From an uncultured Cedecea sp. (GTDB taxonomy: Bacteria; Pseudomonadota; Gammaproteobacteria; Enterobacterales; Enterobacteriaceae), in NCBI RefSeq assembly GCF_947498825.1, contig NZ_CANMLV010000012.1, positions 62,001 through 126,000 of the forward strand: DNA of 64,000 bases. The letters run 5' to 3'. The position numbers and the translations under genes were made by a program. Shown here in pieces: positions 30,305-41,210 of the stretch. How positions within the stretch are numbered: the first letter of the stretch is position 1; each line of letters opens with the position of its first letter. The notes below the pieces were generated by a model, which saw only the letters and a list, made by a program, of their open reading frames with translations, did not search any database and was not told the origin of the DNA.

Positions 30305-30847
30305 ATGGTGGAACAACAGCATTTTGGTGACACGGAATGGGTTGATATTGTTGATGAAAATAACGAGGTTGTTGCACAAGCCAGCCGTGAAAATATGCGT
30401 GCCCAGCGCTTACGTCACCGTGCAACCTACATCGTAGTTCATGATGGTATGGGGCATATTCTGGTTCAGCGCCGTACTGAAATAAAAGATTTTATGCCCG
30501 GTATGCTGGATGCCACCGCGGGTGGTGTCGTTCAGACTAATGAGCAGTTTTTAGAATCTGCTCGTCGTGAAGCGGAAGAAGAGCTGGGTATTGCAGGGGT
30601 CCCTTTTGCTGAACATGGTCAGTTCTATTTTGAGGACGAGCATTGTCGCGTATGGGGCGGACTGTTTAGCTGTGTTTCTCACGGCCCCTTTGCGCTCCAG
30701 GCTGAAGAAGTCAGTGAGGTTTGCTGGATGAAACCGGAAGATATTACCGCGCGCTGTGACGAGTTTACCCCTGACTCACTGAAGGCCCTGGCATTGTGGA
30801 TGACGCGTAATGGTCGAAATGATAACCACGAGACATCGGCTGAATAA
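30305..30847 (+). CDS. yfcD: Nudix hydrolase YfcD
   Basis: Nudix-family hydrolase of unknown substrate. The Nudix box runs from [20 protein letters not shown] to ELGI with the needed G, E, RE and EE residues. The frame is open upstream to 30224, but ATG at 30305 gives 180 residues, the E. coli length, and the conserved TEWVDIVDE start region. Confidence 0.94.
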   Translation: MVEQQHFGDTEWVDIVDENNEVVAQASRENMRAQRLRHRATYIVVHDGMGHILVQRRTEIKDFMPGMLDATAGGVVQTNEQFLESARREAEEELGIAGVPFAEHGQFYFEDEHCRVWGGLFSCVSHGPFALQAEEVSEVCWMKPEDITARCDEFTPDSLKALALWMTRNGRNDNHETSAE

Positions 30848-30893
30848 AATAATCTCTGCTCCGGAGGCGAAATCCGCCTTCCGGCAGTAAAAT

Positions 30894-30934
30894 AAAAAGC
30901 CGTAACCTTTAAAATTAACAGGTTACGGCTTTTT
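30894..30934. terminator. Bidirectional terminator between yfcD and pta
   Basis: About 15-bp stem (arms 30894-30908 and 30920-30934) with A- and T-tracts on the outside, serving both convergent genes. A second GC-rich hairpin (CCGGAGGCG near 30861) lies nearer yfcD. Confidence 0.9.
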
Positions 30935-30994
30935 AGTCCTGAAAACAGCGGTCGTGATGCTCGGGCTAAAACTCAGAGCCCCGAGCGAACGCGA

Positions 30995-33139
30995 TTATTC
31001 CTGCTGGGCAGACTGAATGGCTGTCAGTGCGATGGTATAGACGATATCGTCAACCAGTGCGCCACGTGACAGGTCGTTAACCGGTTTGCGCATGCCTTGC
31101 AGCATGGGTCCGATAGAGATCAGGTCAGCGGAGCGTTGTACTGCTTTATAGGTGGTGTTACCGGTGTTCAGGTCAGGGAAGATAAAGACCGTTGCGCGGC
31201 CTGCAACCGGTGAGTTTGGCGCTTTAGATTTGGCAACATCGGCCATTACTGCAGCGTCATACTGCAACGGACCATCGATAACCAGATCCGGGCGTTTTTC
31301 CTGAGCAATACGCGTTGCTTCACGAACTTTTTCTACATCGCTTCCCGCACCTGATGTTCCGGTAGAGTAGGAAAGCATCGCAACGCGTGGATCGATTCCG
31401 AAGGCTGCTGCAGAGTCAGCAGACTGAATAGCGATTTCCGCCAGTTGTTCTGCTGAAGGGTCCGGATTGATGGCACAGTCGCCGTAAACGTAAACCTGCT
31501 CTGGTAACAGCATAAAGAATACGGAAGAGACCAGTGAACTTCCCGGTGCTGTTTTAATTAACTGCAACGGTGGGCGAATGGTATTCGCCGTAGTATGTAC
31601 GGCTCCTGAAACCAAGCCATCCACTTCATCTTGCTCAAGCATCAGCGTACCGAGCATCACGTTGTCTTCAAGCTGCTCGCGAGCGACCGCTTCGGTCATA
31701 CCTTTGCTTTTACGCAGTTCAACCAGACGTGCGATATAGCTTTCGCGTACCACTTCAGGATCGACAATCTCGATACCTTCGCCCAGCTCAACACCTTGAG
31801 CTGCCGCGACACGCATGATGTCTTCAGGGTTACCCAGTAACACGCAGGTAGCAATACCACGTTCGGCGCAAACGGACGCTGCTTTTACAGTACGTGGCTC
31901 ATCGCCTTCAGGCAGAACAATGCGTTTGCCTGCTTTACGTGCCAGCTCGGTCAGCTGATAACGGAAGGCAGGTGGTGACAGACGACGGCTGCGTTCTGAG
32001 GTGGCTGTCAGAGACTCAACCCAGTCAGCATCGATATGGCTGGCAACATATTCCTGGACCTTTTCAATACGCTGAGTATCGTCGATAGGAACTTCCAGGT
32101 TGAAGCTCTGCAGACTCAGAGAGGTCTGCCAGGTATTGGTGTTCACCATAAACATCGGCAGGCCGGTGGCAAATGCACGCTCACACAGTTTGCTGATACG
32201 GGGGTCCATTTCATAACCACCGGTCAGTAAGATAGCGCCAATTTCAACCCCGTTCATTGCGGCTAAGCAGGCAGCAACCAGAACGTCCGGGCGGTCTGCT
32301 GAAGTCACCAACAACGATCCCGGGCGGAAGTGTTCCAGCATATGAGGAATACTGCGTGCACAGAACGTCACTGATTTCACGCGACGGGTTTGGATATCGC
32401 CTTCATTAATAATCGTTGCATTTAAGTGGCGCGCCATATCAATTGCACGGGTGGCAATCAGCTCGAAGCTCCAGGGAATGCAGCCTAATACCGGTAGCGG
32501 GCTGTTAGCAAACAGCTGTTTAGGATCAATGTTCGCGACGCTGGCTTTGCTTGAATCGTCGAATATCTCAGAGAGATCGGGACGAGTACGTCCTTGTTCA
32601 TCAACAGGCGCGTTTAATTTATTGATAATCACGCCATTGATATTGGTATTTTTACTGCCACCAAAACTACTACGAGCCAGTTCAATACGCTCTTTTAATT
32701 GTTCTGGGGAGTCATTGCCCAGCGACATCACGAAGACAATTTCGGCATTCAGTGTTTTGGCAATTTCGTAGTTCAGAGCCTGAGCAAACTGATGCTTACG
32801 TGTTGGCACTAAACCTTCAACCAGGATAACTTCAGCGTCTTTGCTGTTTGTGTGGTAGTTAGCGATGATTTGTTCCATCAGCACGTCTTGCTGGTTATTC
32901 GACAGCAGAGACTCTACGTAACTCATTTTCAGAGGTTTTGCGGCTGGAATGGAGCTACTGGCGCGGACGATACTGGTGGTTTGGTCTGGCGTATTTTCGC
33001 CGCCATTACGTGGTTGAGCGATAGGTTTAAATACACTCAGGCTCACGCCTTTTTGTTCCATAGCACGGATAACGCCAAGACTTACACTGGTAAGGCCGAC
33101 ACTGGTTCCGGTAGGAATAAGCATAATTGTACGAGACAC
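30995..33139 (-). CDS. pta: Phosphate acetyltransferase Pta
   Basis: Converts acetyl-CoA and phosphate to acetyl phosphate and CoA, first half of the acetate pathway. Long form: an N-terminal P-loop-like domain ([14 protein letters not shown]), a DRTGG-type middle domain, and the C-terminal catalytic PTA domain with [16 protein letters not shown]. The frame is open to 33193, but GTG at 33139 gives [11 protein letters not shown] and 714 residues, exactly as in E. coli. Downstream of ackA in the same operon. Confidence 0.97.
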   Translation of the reverse strand: MSRTIMLIPTGTSVGLTSVSLGVIRAMEQKGVSLSVFKPIAQPRNGGENTPDQTTSIVRASSSIPAAKPLKMSYVESLLSNNQQDVLMEQIIANYHTNSKDAEVILVEGLVPTRKHQFAQALNYEIAKTLNAEIVFVMSLGNDSPEQLKERIELARSSFGGSKNTNINGVIINKLNAPVDEQGRTRPDLSEIFDDSSKASVANIDPKQLFANSPLPVLGCIPWSFELIATRAIDMARHLNATIINEGDIQTRRVKSVTFCARSIPHMLEHFRPGSLLVTSADRPDVLVAACLAAMNGVEIGAILLTGGYEMDPRISKLCERAFATGLPMFMVNTNTWQTSLSLQSFNLEVPIDDTQRIEKVQEYVASHIDADWVESLTATSERSRRLSPPAFRYQLTELARKAGKRIVLPEGDEPRTVKAASVCAERGIATCVLLGNPEDIMRVAAAQGVELGEGIEIVDPEVVRESYIARLVELRKSKGMTEAVAREQLEDNVMLGTLMLEQDEVDGLVSGAVHTTANTIRPPLQLIKTAPGSSLVSSVFFMLLPEQVYVYGDCAINPDPSAEQLAEIAIQSADSAAAFGIDPRVAMLSYSTGTSGAGSDVEKVREATRIAQEKRPDLVIDGPLQYDAAVMADVAKSKAPNSPVAGRATVFIFPDLNTGNTTYKAVQRSADLISIGPMLQGMRKPVNDLSRGALVDDIVYTIALTAIQSAQQE

Positions 33140-33161
33140 GGTATAACCTCTTTCGTTTTCG

Positions 33162-33214
33162 TGAGCCTTAAGGCTCAGCTTAACTGAAAACATGCCGCAG
33201 CGAATGCTGCGGCA
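33162..33214 (-). promoter_or_regulatory. Hairpins in the ackA-pta gap
   Basis: Two structures fill the 81-base gap: a 9-bp stem with a GAAT loop (33193-33214), followed in the transcript by TGTTTTC, and a perfect 16-base palindrome TGAGCCTTAAGGCTCA (33162-33177). The first looks like a partial terminator or mRNA stabiliser that could set the ackA:pta ratio. Confidence 0.55.
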
Positions 33215-33220
33215 AGAGAA

Positions 33221-34423
33221 TCAGGCAGTAAGGCGGGATGCATCCTGAGCGATAACCAGCTCTTCATTGGTTGTAATAACCAGCACCGGGCGAGTTCCTT
33301 CTTTATTGATAAAGCCGGACTTGCCAAAACGAGCAGCCAGGTTACGCTCATGGTCAATTTCAAGACCCAGAACACCCAGTTTATTCAGCGTCAGCTCACG
33401 TACCATGGCTGCGTTTTCACCGATACCACCGGTGAACACAACCGCGTCCAGACGGCCGTCCATCAGAGCGGTATAGGAACCGATATATTTTGCCAGGCGG
33501 TGACAGTAAACGTCCATTGCACGTTTAGCGTCAGCTTTTTCTTCGTAGTTGTCTTCAACATAACGGCAGTCACTGGTGACTTCAGTCAGACCCAACAAAC
33601 CAGACTCTTTGGTCAGCATTTTGTTGATATCATCAATGTTCATACCGAGGGTATCATGCAGATGGAAGATAATCGCAGGATCGATATCACCAGAGCGGGT
33701 ACCCATTACCAGACCTTCAAGCGGTGTCAGACCCATTGAGGTATCAACACTTTTGCCGTTACGAACAGCCGTTACAGAACCGCCGTTACCGAGGTGGCAG
33801 GTGATGATATTCAATTCATCAACAGGTTTATTAAGCATTTCTGCCGCTTCCTGGGTTACATAGAAGTGGCTGGTGCCGTGTGCACCATAGCGACGAATTC
33901 CATGCTCTTTATACAGTTTATAAGGAAGAGCGTAGAGATAAGACTCTTCAGGCATGGTCTGATGGAAAGCCGTGTCGAATACCGCAACGTTTTTATCGGC
34001 AAGTTCAGGGAATGATTTCAGTGCTTCTGCAATACCAATCAGATGAGCTGGGTTGTGTAATGGTGCAAAAGAGGCGGAATCTTTGATACCCTGAATCACA
34101 GAGTCATCGATAACAACGGAACTGGTGTATTTTTCGCCGCCGTGAACGATACGGTGGCCGATTGCTGTAAGCTGGGCTAACAACTCTGGTTTATGTGCCA
34201 GAATGTTGTCAACAATGAAGTTAAGCGCTTCACTATGGGCGGCGCCTGCACCCAGAGCGGCTTCGTGTTTGGCACCATCAAGCTTCCACTTAAGACGTGC
34301 TTCAGGCAGATGGAAGCATTCGGCTAAACCAGAAAGATATTCTTCACCGTTTGCCGCATCGATAATAGCGAATTTCAGTGATGAACTACCGCAGTTCAGA
34401 ACCAGTACAAGCTTACTCGACAT
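33221..34423 (-). CDS. ackA: Acetate kinase AckA
   Basis: Makes ATP and acetate from acetyl phosphate. ASKHA-fold kinase of 400 residues. [11 protein letters not shown] at the N-terminus, [20 protein letters not shown] and [10 protein letters not shown] are the diagnostic segments. First gene of ackA-pta. Confidence 0.98.
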   Translation of the reverse strand: MSSKLVLVLNCGSSSLKFAIIDAANGEEYLSGLAECFHLPEARLKWKLDGAKHEAALGAGAAHSEALNFIVDNILAHKPELLAQLTAIGHRIVHGGEKYTSSVVIDDSVIQGIKDSASFAPLHNPAHLIGIAEALKSFPELADKNVAVFDTAFHQTMPEESYLYALPYKLYKEHGIRRYGAHGTSHFYVTQEAAEMLNKPVDELNIITCHLGNGGSVTAVRNGKSVDTSMGLTPLEGLVMGTRSGDIDPAIIFHLHDTLGMNIDDINKMLTKESGLLGLTEVTSDCRYVEDNYEEKADAKRAMDVYCHRLAKYIGSYTALMDGRLDAVVFTGGIGENAAMVRELTLNKLGVLGLEIDHERNLAARFGKSGFINKEGTRPVLVITTNEELVIAQDASRLTA

Positions 34424-34757
34424 GGGAATACCTACTTTTAATTCGTGGCTAAAAAAACATCAGATAGTCTACCATCGTAGCGCATGATGACCCTGATATT
34501 TATGATTGACGTCATGCCAGAAGTTTTTTTTGGCATGGCGAATAAATAAAGCGAAGTCTCTGCCGTTTACCCATTTTGGTGACAGCAAGTATAATAAAAC
34601 TTGGGTTGATAGCCTGTGCATTTATACCGACAGCTATTAAACGCGCACAGGGTAGCAGATAGATAACCAAAAATACAAAATCTTTTGAACGATGAAATCA
34701 ATAGTTGTTGAGTTATGATAATTTTTTATTATTTGTGTAAAAATTTGAGGTAAAGCC
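34424..34757. other. Intergenic promoter region between ackA and yfbV
   Basis: 334 bases between divergent genes, AT-rich, that must carry the promoters of ackA-pta and of yfbV. I see a run of AT-rich -10-like sequences near 34715-34735 but no motif that I can assign with confidence, and no coding potential. Confidence 0.5.
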
Positions 34758-35213
34758 ATGTCAACACCCCAGAATAGCCATCTAAGCTGGTTCAGCTTAT
34801 TCGGACGTGGACAGCACTACGCTAAAGCATGGCCTATGGATAAACGTCTTGCTCCTGTCTTCGTTGAGAACCGTGTCGTTCGTATGACCCGCTTTGCTAT
34901 ACGGTTTATGCCGCCAATCGCGGTATTCACCTTGACCTGGCAAATTGCACTTGGTGGTCAGTTGGGGCCTGCCGTCGCTACCGCGCTGTTTGCTTGTAGT
35001 TTACCGTTACAGGCTTTGTGGTGGTTAGGAAAACGCTCCGTCACACCTTTACCCCCTTCAACACTACAATGGTTCTATGACATTCGCGATAAACTCCAGG
35101 CGGCCGATCAGGTACTGGCTCCGATAGAAGGAAAACCTGACTATCAGGCGTTAGCCGATGTGCTTAAACGTGCATTTACTCAACTTGATAAAACATTTTT
35201 AGATGATTTGTAA
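34758..35213 (+). CDS. yfbV: UPF0208 membrane protein YfbV
   Basis: 151-residue inner-membrane protein of unknown function, UPF0208 family. Two hydrophobic segments (about 52-70, [18 protein letters not shown], and 75-92) between charged ends. E. coli has the same length and position between ackA and yfbU. A role in limiting chromosome macrodomain (Ter) interactions has been proposed in E. coli; I cannot support this from sequence. Confidence 0.9.
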   Translation: MSTPQNSHLSWFSLFGRGQHYAKAWPMDKRLAPVFVENRVVRMTRFAIRFMPPIAVFTLTWQIALGGQLGPAVATALFACSLPLQALWWLGKRSVTPLPPSTLQWFYDIRDKLQAADQVLAPIEGKPDYQALADVLKRAFTQLDKTFLDDL

Positions 35214-35396
35214 TCTGTTGCTACGCTAAATAGAGATATTTTGTCTGACAAGGTTTTTCAACACTCTATTCAGTATGGATGGTTTACCGGTATCTGCTGG
35301 AGATTTTTATTAAACTCTTGTGCTAACTCAAAGCAATAACCAGGGTTCGTTCGGTAAGGTGAAGTAAATACTTTTCTTAAAGACAGGAGCCAGTAA

Positions 35397-35891
35397 ATGG
35401 AAATGACTCATGCACAGCGTCTTATTTTATCTAATCAGTACAAATTAATGACCATGATGGATCCGGAAAATGCAGCGAGCTATCAGCGCCTGCAGACCAT
35501 TGTTGAGCGTGGCTATGGATTGCAAATGCGTGAGCTTGATAGTGAGTTTGGTGCACTGAAAGAAGAAAACTGTCGTACCATTATCGACATTATGGAAATG
35601 TTCCACGCTTTGCAAATCAGTCGGGCAAACTTAAAAGATAGCCAGAGCATTGGGGAATTACGTGTTATTTTCCTTGGCTTTGATGCTATTAAAGAAAGTG
35701 AGTTTCTACATTATGTGCGTTTCCTGGTGACTACTGAGAATCGCTATCAACATTTCTCCCCGGGAGCTGACAACTTTAATGCACAGACACCTATGTGGGA
35801 CAAATATATACGCATGCAGACGGTCTGGCATGCCTGCCCGCGTCAGTATCATTTAAGTGCGAATGAAATTACGCAAATTATCAATGCCTGA
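35397..35891 (+). CDS. yfbU: UPF0304 protein YfbU
   Basis: 164-residue protein, the E. coli length, function unknown. Mostly helical, with strongly conserved [12 protein letters not shown] and [15 protein letters not shown] segments. AGGAG lies 9 bases before the ATG. hxpA starts 11 bases after the stop. Confidence 0.92.
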   Translation: MEMTHAQRLILSNQYKLMTMMDPENAASYQRLQTIVERGYGLQMRELDSEFGALKEENCRTIIDIMEMFHALQISRANLKDSQSIGELRVIFLGFDAIKESEFLHYVRFLVTTENRYQHFSPGADNFNAQTPMWDKYIRMQTVWHACPRQYHLSANEITQIINA

Positions 35892-35902
35892 GGAGATACA
35901 GA

Positions 35903-36568
35903 TTGAAGTGTAAAGGTTTTTTGTTTGACTTAGACGGTACGCTGGTTGACTCTCTGCCTGCGGTCGAGCGAGCATGGACTCAGCTTGCCGCACGCCTCAA
36001 TGTTCCGGCTCAAGATGTCCTGGATTTTATTCATGGCAAGCAAGCCATTACTTCAATACGCCACTTTATGCAGGGGGCGACTGAGGAGGCAATTGCTCGA
36101 GAGTTTGCATGGCTTGAGAAACGGGAAGCTGAAGACATTGAGGGAGTGACTGCACTGCCTGGGGCAATCGAACTCCTTAACTTTCTCAATGAAGCAAATA
36201 TTCCTTGGGCCATCGTGACGTCGGGGACCGTACCTATTGCCTACGCCCGTCACCGGGCGGCTGGCTTGCCAGAACCAGAAACAGAGGTCTTTGTCACCGC
36301 AGAGCAAGTTGAACGGGGTAAACCTGAGCCTGATGCTTATCTGCTTGGCGCGCATTTGTTAGGTTTTGAGCCAGAACAGTGTGTTGTCGTTGAGGATGCC
36401 CCGGCAGGGATACTGTCTGGCTTAGCGGCTGGTTGTCACGTGATTGCGGTAAATGCGCCTGCAGATACCCCGAGGCTGGAGCATGTTGACTATGCTCTCT
36501 CATCGCTCAAAGAGTTGCTAATACAGAAAACAGCAGACGGTGATGTTGAAATTCTAAGAAAGCACTAA
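35903..36568 (+). CDS. hxpA: Sugar phosphatase HxpA (YfbT)
   Basis: HAD-superfamily hexitol/sugar phosphatase (YfbT). Motif I FDLDGTLVDS with nucleophile Asp9 and Asp11, motif II in IVTSG, motif III Lys in RGKPEPDAY, motif IV VVEDAPAG. Starts with TTG at 35903, preceded by AGGAGA at 8 bases; the N-terminus MKCKGFLFD matches E. coli MRCKGFLFD. 221 residues. Confidence 0.93.
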   Translation: MKCKGFLFDLDGTLVDSLPAVERAWTQLAARLNVPAQDVLDFIHGKQAITSIRHFMQGATEEAIAREFAWLEKREAEDIEGVTALPGAIELLNFLNEANIPWAIVTSGTVPIAYARHRAAGLPEPETEVFVTAEQVERGKPEPDAYLLGAHLLGFEPEQCVVVEDAPAGILSGLAAGCHVIAVNAPADTPRLEHVDYALSSLKELLIQKTADGDVEILRKH

Positions 36569-36579
36569 TTGTTTGACTT

Positions 36580-36604
36580 AGCCCCTGATTGATGGGGCTT
36601 TTTT
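36580..36604 (+). terminator. Intrinsic terminator of hxpA
   Basis: 6-bp stem AGCCCC / GGGGCT with an 8-base loop, followed by six Ts. Confidence 0.85.
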
Positions 36605-36653
36605 ATGGCATCTTCGCGAATGTGATCAATCTTCATAATGATAAGGAAATATT

Positions 36654-38486
36654 ATGAATCTCGAACTCATTTGGGTATTGTCGCTATTAGCGGTGGCTAT
36701 CGTCTTGTTTGCAACAGGCAAGATGCGTATGGACGCCGTGGCACTACTGATGATTATTGCTTTTGTGCTCAGCGGAACGCTGACGCTGAGTGAAGCCTTT
36801 TCTGGCTTCAGTGACCCCAATGTTATTCTGATCGCCGCACTGTTTATCATTGGTGATGGCTTGGTGCGTACGGGGGTTGCCACTAATGTCGGTATCTGGC
36901 TTGTTTCAGTGGCCGGAAGCAGTGAAATAAAGATGCTGGTTTTGCTCATGGCGACCGTTGGCTGTCTCGGTGCTTTTATGAGCTCCACGGGGGTTGTGGC
37001 TATCTTTATCCCGGTGGTCCTCAGTGTTGCACTGCGCATGAAGATATCACCTTCACGTTTAATGATGCCCTTGAGTTTTGCTGGATTGATCAGTGGCATG
37101 ATGACAATAGTCGCCACACCTCCTAACCTGGTGGTTAACAGTGAATTACTGCGTGAAGGCTTAGAAGGTTTCCGGTTCTTTAGTGTCACTCCCATAGGTA
37201 TAGTTATCCTGATACTCGGGATAATCTATATGTTAGCTGTTCGTTTTGCCTTAAAAGGAAAGGGTGAAGGCGCGCATAAAGATGCCGGGAAACGCAGTAC
37301 TTTTCGTGATTTGATTAAAACCTATCGCCTGAATGGGCGCGCTCGGCGCCTTGCTATTAGAGCCGGTTCACCGATGATTGGTGCCCGGCTTGACGATCTT
37401 AGCCTGCGTGAACGCTACAGTGCCAATGTTATCGGACTTGAGCGCTGGAGGCGATTTCGGCGCGTGATGGTCAACGTCGACAGTGAAACTGCATTTCGTG
37501 AGCGCGATGTTTTGCTGATAGATATTTCTGCTTCTGAAGAAGAGTTACGCTTGTTCTGTAGTGAGCAGCTGTTGGAACCGAAGGTATTACGTGGAGAGTA
37601 TTTTTCTGACCAGGCAATGGATGTCGGTATGGCAGAGGTGTTGTTAGTACCTGAGTCTGAACTGGCAGGGAAGACGGTACGGGAAATGGCATTTCGTACC
37701 CGCTATGGTCTTAATGTTGTCGGATTGCGACGTGCCGGAAAGGCGATGGAAGGAGTGGTGGTTAATGAACCGATACAGCCCGGTGATATTATTCTGGTGG
37801 TCGGCGACTGGAAATTAATTAAACTCCTTTCACTGCAAAACCGTGATTTCTTGTTGCTCAATATCCCCGTTGAAGAGGTAGACGCTTCGCCCGCACATAG
37901 TCAGGCCCCCCACGCACTTTTCTGTCTGGTTCTGATGGTGGTACTGATGGTTATGGATGAGATACCTAATCCTGTCGCTGCGATTATTGCCTGCTTACTG
38001 ATGGGGAAATTTCGCTGCATTGATATGGAGAGTGCTTACAAGGCTATCCACTGGCCGAGCATTATCCTTATCGTGGGAATGATGCCTTTTGCCCTGGCAT
38101 TACAAAAAACCGGCGGTGTGGATTTAATCGTCACCGGGCTGATGTCCTTTGGCGGTGATTACGGACCGCATATTATGCTGGTCTGTCTGTTTATCATGTG
38201 TGCGACAATTGGATTATTCATTTCTAACACGGCAACGGCTGTATTAATGGCTCCTATTGCGTTGGCGGCGGCAAAAACGATGGGGGTCTCGCCTTATCCT
38301 TTTGCCATGATAGTCGCGATGGCCGCATCTGCTGCCTTTATGACGCCAGTCTCCTCACCGGTCAATACCTTGGTATTAGGCCCCGGGCGTTATACGTTTA
38401 GCGATTTTGCGAAAATAGGCATTCCATTCACCGTAATTGTGATGATTGTCTGTGTGGTAATGGTGCCTGTGCTGTTTCCTTTTTAG
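36654..38486 (+). CDS. yfbS: DASS/SLC13-type transporter YfbS with TrkA-C domains
   Basis: 610-residue inner-membrane transporter of the divalent-anion/Na+ symporter (CitM-like) group. Substrate not known. About five N-terminal membrane helices, a large soluble centre (about residues 205-415) with two TrkA-C-type regulatory domains ([19 protein letters not shown], then [16 protein letters not shown]), then the remaining helices with [16 protein letters not shown]. Length equals E. coli YfbS. Confidence 0.93.
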   Translation: MNLELIWVLSLLAVAIVLFATGKMRMDAVALLMIIAFVLSGTLTLSEAFSGFSDPNVILIAALFIIGDGLVRTGVATNVGIWLVSVAGSSEIKMLVLLMATVGCLGAFMSSTGVVAIFIPVVLSVALRMKISPSRLMMPLSFAGLISGMMTIVATPPNLVVNSELLREGLEGFRFFSVTPIGIVILILGIIYMLAVRFALKGKGEGAHKDAGKRSTFRDLIKTYRLNGRARRLAIRAGSPMIGARLDDLSLRERYSANVIGLERWRRFRRVMVNVDSETAFRERDVLLIDISASEEELRLFCSEQLLEPKVLRGEYFSDQAMDVGMAEVLLVPESELAGKTVREMAFRTRYGLNVVGLRRAGKAMEGVVVNEPIQPGDIILVVGDWKLIKLLSLQNRDFLLLNIPVEEVDASPAHSQAPHALFCLVLMVVLMVMDEIPNPVAAIIACLLMGKFRCIDMESAYKAIHWPSIILIVGMMPFALALQKTGGVDLIVTGLMSFGGDYGPHIMLVCLFIMCATIGLFISNTATAVLMAPIALAAAKTMGVSPYPFAMIVAMAASAAFMTPVSSPVNTLVLGPGRYTFSDFAKIGIPFTVIVMIVCVVMVPVLFPF

Positions 38487-38581
38487 ACGAGAATATTTGA
38501 GTGTCTGGCGTGTGGATATACCGCGAATGCTGAGTCCTTTTGAACCATAAAGTTGGACAGTTTATTCGTGTGAGGAGGGGG

Positions 38582-39178
38582 TCAAAGGGATGAATCCTGA
38601 CTAATTTCATCCAGCGAGAGATGAAAGCTCGGGACAAACGTTTCCATAAAATAGGCCATTTCATCGCTATGACGTTCTGCCAACGTTTTTTCCAGACGAG
38701 TTTTAGCCAATGAAAATTCATGATTTCCTGCTGAAAGTTCTTCCAGACATTTAAGATAGGCGCAGAGGGTATCGGCCTGTTTAACGATGGATTTTTCATC
38801 ATGACTGTACTGAGATTCATCAATTAATGGCTCCCAGATATCACGTAATTCCTCCGGAACCATCTCTATTATCTTTTGCTGGGCGATCTTCTCGATAGCT
38901 TTGTACTCATGGGCAATTTGTGAATTAAAGTACTTAACCGGCGTAGGAAGATCCCCTGTCAGTACTTCGCTGGCATCGTGGTACATGGCCAGAAGCGCAA
39001 TACGTTCTGCATTAACCTGACCATTAAATTTACGGTTTTTAATCACTGCAAGGGCATGAGCGACCATCGAAACCTGGAGACTGTGCTCGGAAACATTTTC
39101 TGTACGTACATTGCGCATCAAAGGCCAACGCTGGATGAGCTTCAGACGTGAAAGATAGGCGAAGAAGTGGCTTTGCAT
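38582..39178 (-). CDS. yfbR: 5'-deoxynucleotidase YfbR
   Basis: HD-domain phosphohydrolase that removes phosphate from deoxynucleoside 5'-monophosphates. Metal ligands visible in [34 protein letters not shown] and [12 protein letters not shown]. The frame is open to 39235, but ATG at 39178 gives [15 protein letters not shown] and 198 residues (E. coli 199). Downstream of alaA on the same strand. Confidence 0.95.
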   Translation of the reverse strand: MQSHFFAYLSRLKLIQRWPLMRNVRTENVSEHSLQVSMVAHALAVIKNRKFNGQVNAERIALLAMYHDASEVLTGDLPTPVKYFNSQIAHEYKAIEKIAQQKIIEMVPEELRDIWEPLIDESQYSHDEKSIVKQADTLCAYLKCLEELSAGNHEFSLAKTRLEKTLAERHSDEMAYFMETFVPSFHLSLDEISQDSSL

Positions 39179-39260
39179 AATATTCCCTGATGTATAAAAC
39201 AGATAACAGGTATTTTGCGGGGCAGGGGAGGACAATGCAAATCCTCTCTGAGTAAGGAGA

Positions 39261-39290
39261 CCAGGAAGCGGCTGTTATCCTCTTCCTGAT
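39261..39290 (-). promoter_or_regulatory. Hairpin between alaA and yfbR
   Basis: On the minus strand, 7-8 bp arms (CAGGAAG near 39262-39268 and CTTCCTG near 39282-39288) enclose 13 bases, about 20 bases after the alaA stop. No strong T-tract, so probably a 3' stabiliser rather than a full terminator. Confidence 0.4.
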
Positions 39291-39310
39291 CTCATTATAT
39301 GGGGCAAATA

Positions 39311-40525
39311 TTACTGGCTATAGTGGCTGAGGAAACGGCCTAGCTTGGTAATGGCCATTTCCAGATCGTCAACGCGGGGCAATGTGACTATTCTGAAATG
39401 GTCTGGCGATGGCCAGTTAAAAGCGGTTCCCTGAACCAACAGTACTTTTTCTTGCAGAAGAAAATCGAGCACCATTTTCTGGTCATCATGAATATTGAAT
39501 CGTTTCGCATCAATTTTCGGGAACATGTACAACGCACCGCGGGGCTTAACACAAGACACGCCTGGAATTTCATTAATGAGTTCAAACGCACGATTACGTT
39601 GCTCATACAAGCGGCCACCCGGCACAATGAATTCACTGATACTTTGGTAGCCACCCAATGCGGTCTGAATGGCGTGCTGAGCCGGTACATTCGCACAAAG
39701 GCGCATCGATGCCAGCATTTCCAGACCTTCGATATAACCTTTAGCCTGTTTTTTCGGGCCACTCAAGACCATCCAGCCTTGGCGGAATCCGGCGACGCGA
39801 TAGGTTTTAGATAATCCGTTAAAGGTAATCGTTAACAAGTCGGGTGCCAGGGCAGCAATAGAATGATGCTCGGCGTCGTCATAGAGGATCTTATCGTAGA
39901 TCTCGTCAGCAAAAATAATCAGATTATGTTGACGTGCAATTTCCACGATTTCTAATAACAGTTCTTTAGAGTAGACCGCACCGGTTGGGTTATTCGGATT
40001 AATAATCACGATCCCACGCGTACGTGGCGTTATTTTAGCCCTAATATCATCAAGATCGGGGAACCAGTCAGCACTTTCGTCGCAGAGATAGTGAACCGCT
40101 TTGCCACCGGATAATGAAACGGCAGCAGTCCAGAGCGGATAGTCTGGAGCGGGTACTAGCATTTCATCGCCACTGTTCAGCAAAGCTTGCATCGACTGGA
40201 CAATCAGTTCGGAGACACCGTTACCAATATAAATGTCTTCCACCGTCACATCACGCATACCCCGTGCCTGGTAGTGCTGCATGATAGCCTTACGGGCAGA
40301 AAATAATCCTTTAGAATCGCAATAACCTTGGGCAGTGTGCAGGTTGCGGATCACATCAACCAGGATCTCATCTGGTGCGTCAAAGCCGAACGGTGCGGGG
40401 TTTCCAATGTTAAGCTTAAGGACCTTATTGCCTTCTTCTTCGAGGCGCTTGGCCTCTTTCAGTACAGGACCGCGGATGTCGTAACAGACATTATCAAGTT
40501 TGCTGGATTTTTCGATTGAAGACAT
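39311..40525 (-). CDS. alaA: Glutamate-pyruvate aminotransferase AlaA
   Basis: Main alanine-synthesising transaminase, PLP-dependent class I aminotransferase. The Schiff-base Lys is K240 in FNGLSKTYRVAGFRQGW. NPNNPTGAVYS and the Asp in IIFADEIYDKILYD are the other family marks. 404 residues (E. coli 405). Divergent from lrhA, with more than 1 kb between them. Confidence 0.97.
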   Translation of the reverse strand: MSSIEKSSKLDNVCYDIRGPVLKEAKRLEEEGNKVLKLNIGNPAPFGFDAPDEILVDVIRNLHTAQGYCDSKGLFSARKAIMQHYQARGMRDVTVEDIYIGNGVSELIVQSMQALLNSGDEMLVPAPDYPLWTAAVSLSGGKAVHYLCDESADWFPDLDDIRAKITPRTRGIVIINPNNPTGAVYSKELLLEIVEIARQHNLIIFADEIYDKILYDDAEHHSIAALAPDLLTITFNGLSKTYRVAGFRQGWMVLSGPKKQAKGYIEGLEMLASMRLCANVPAQHAIQTALGGYQSISEFIVPGGRLYEQRNRAFELINEIPGVSCVKPRGALYMFPKIDAKRFNIHDDQKMVLDFLLQEKVLLVQGTAFNWPSPDHFRIVTLPRVDDLEMAITKLGRFLSHYSQ

Positions 40526-40877
40526 GAGCCTGTGACCTTAGTTGTTAGCGTAGCTTCCCGCCGTGGAAGCTGATATTTCACAATGTACTCTTGCTACTGC
40601 AAGATTTGAAGGGCGATAGTTCCCTGAAATAGAAATAAATTATTACGTAAATGGCAGACTGCATCAAACTATCATTAGTGATGAATGCTTTTCTGGTGGT
40701 TTTTGTTGATTTTTAATTCTGATTTTTTTTGTTTTTATAGATTTATGGTTTGTTATTTTTTTTGAAAGCAACATGAATGATTTGTTTTTTCCGCTGTGGG
40801 GGAGGGGAAAGATCTGGTTTAAGCATCCATGTTTTTGGGGGGGTGAGAACAGAATAATAAGTCTTCGATTTACAGAT

Positions 40878-40900
40878 ATACCCGTCATGCTTCAAGTTGC
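40878..40900. repeat. Relic of a dispersed Enterobacterales repeat
   Basis: The segment that begins ATACCCGTCATGCTTCAAG and ends GTTGC closely resembles the end of a dispersed intergenic repeat that I recall from many enterobacterial genomes (ATACCCGTCATACTTCAAG). Only one end is recognisable here and no matching inverted copy is in the window. Confidence 0.4.
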
Positions 40901-41175
40901 TTGAGGATACATACGTGAGGCGCGCCGAATGACAGAGTTTATCCGTGCTCATTGATGCCCCCACTTCGCGCCTACAAGAGACTCGGATTGTTTTCGGCAT
41001 ATATTAAAACTCATCAGCATTATTTTAAATATGCGTAATAAAAAATAACAAATCTGGCACTTATTTTTTACATTGTATGATGATAATAAAATCTCTCTGA
41101 GAGTGTAGGGGGGATATAAATATTAATGAGGTTATTTTTTCTCATCGATTGCTCGATGCCGTGTAGCCATAGCCG

Positions 41176-41210
41176 AGAACGATATTTTTATTCATGAAAA
41201 ATATCGTTCT
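41176..41210. repeat. Perfect 14-bp inverted repeat in the lrhA leader
   Basis: Arms AGAACGATATTTTT (41176-41189) and AAAAATATCGTTCT (41197-41210), loop ATTCATG. No T-tract on either side, so it is not an ordinary terminator. It could be an operator or an RNA structure in the lrhA leader. Confidence 0.7.

Noticed and set aside
33140-33193. 18-residue N-terminal extension of Pta
   Set aside because: GTG at 33139 yields the exact E. coli length and N-terminus.
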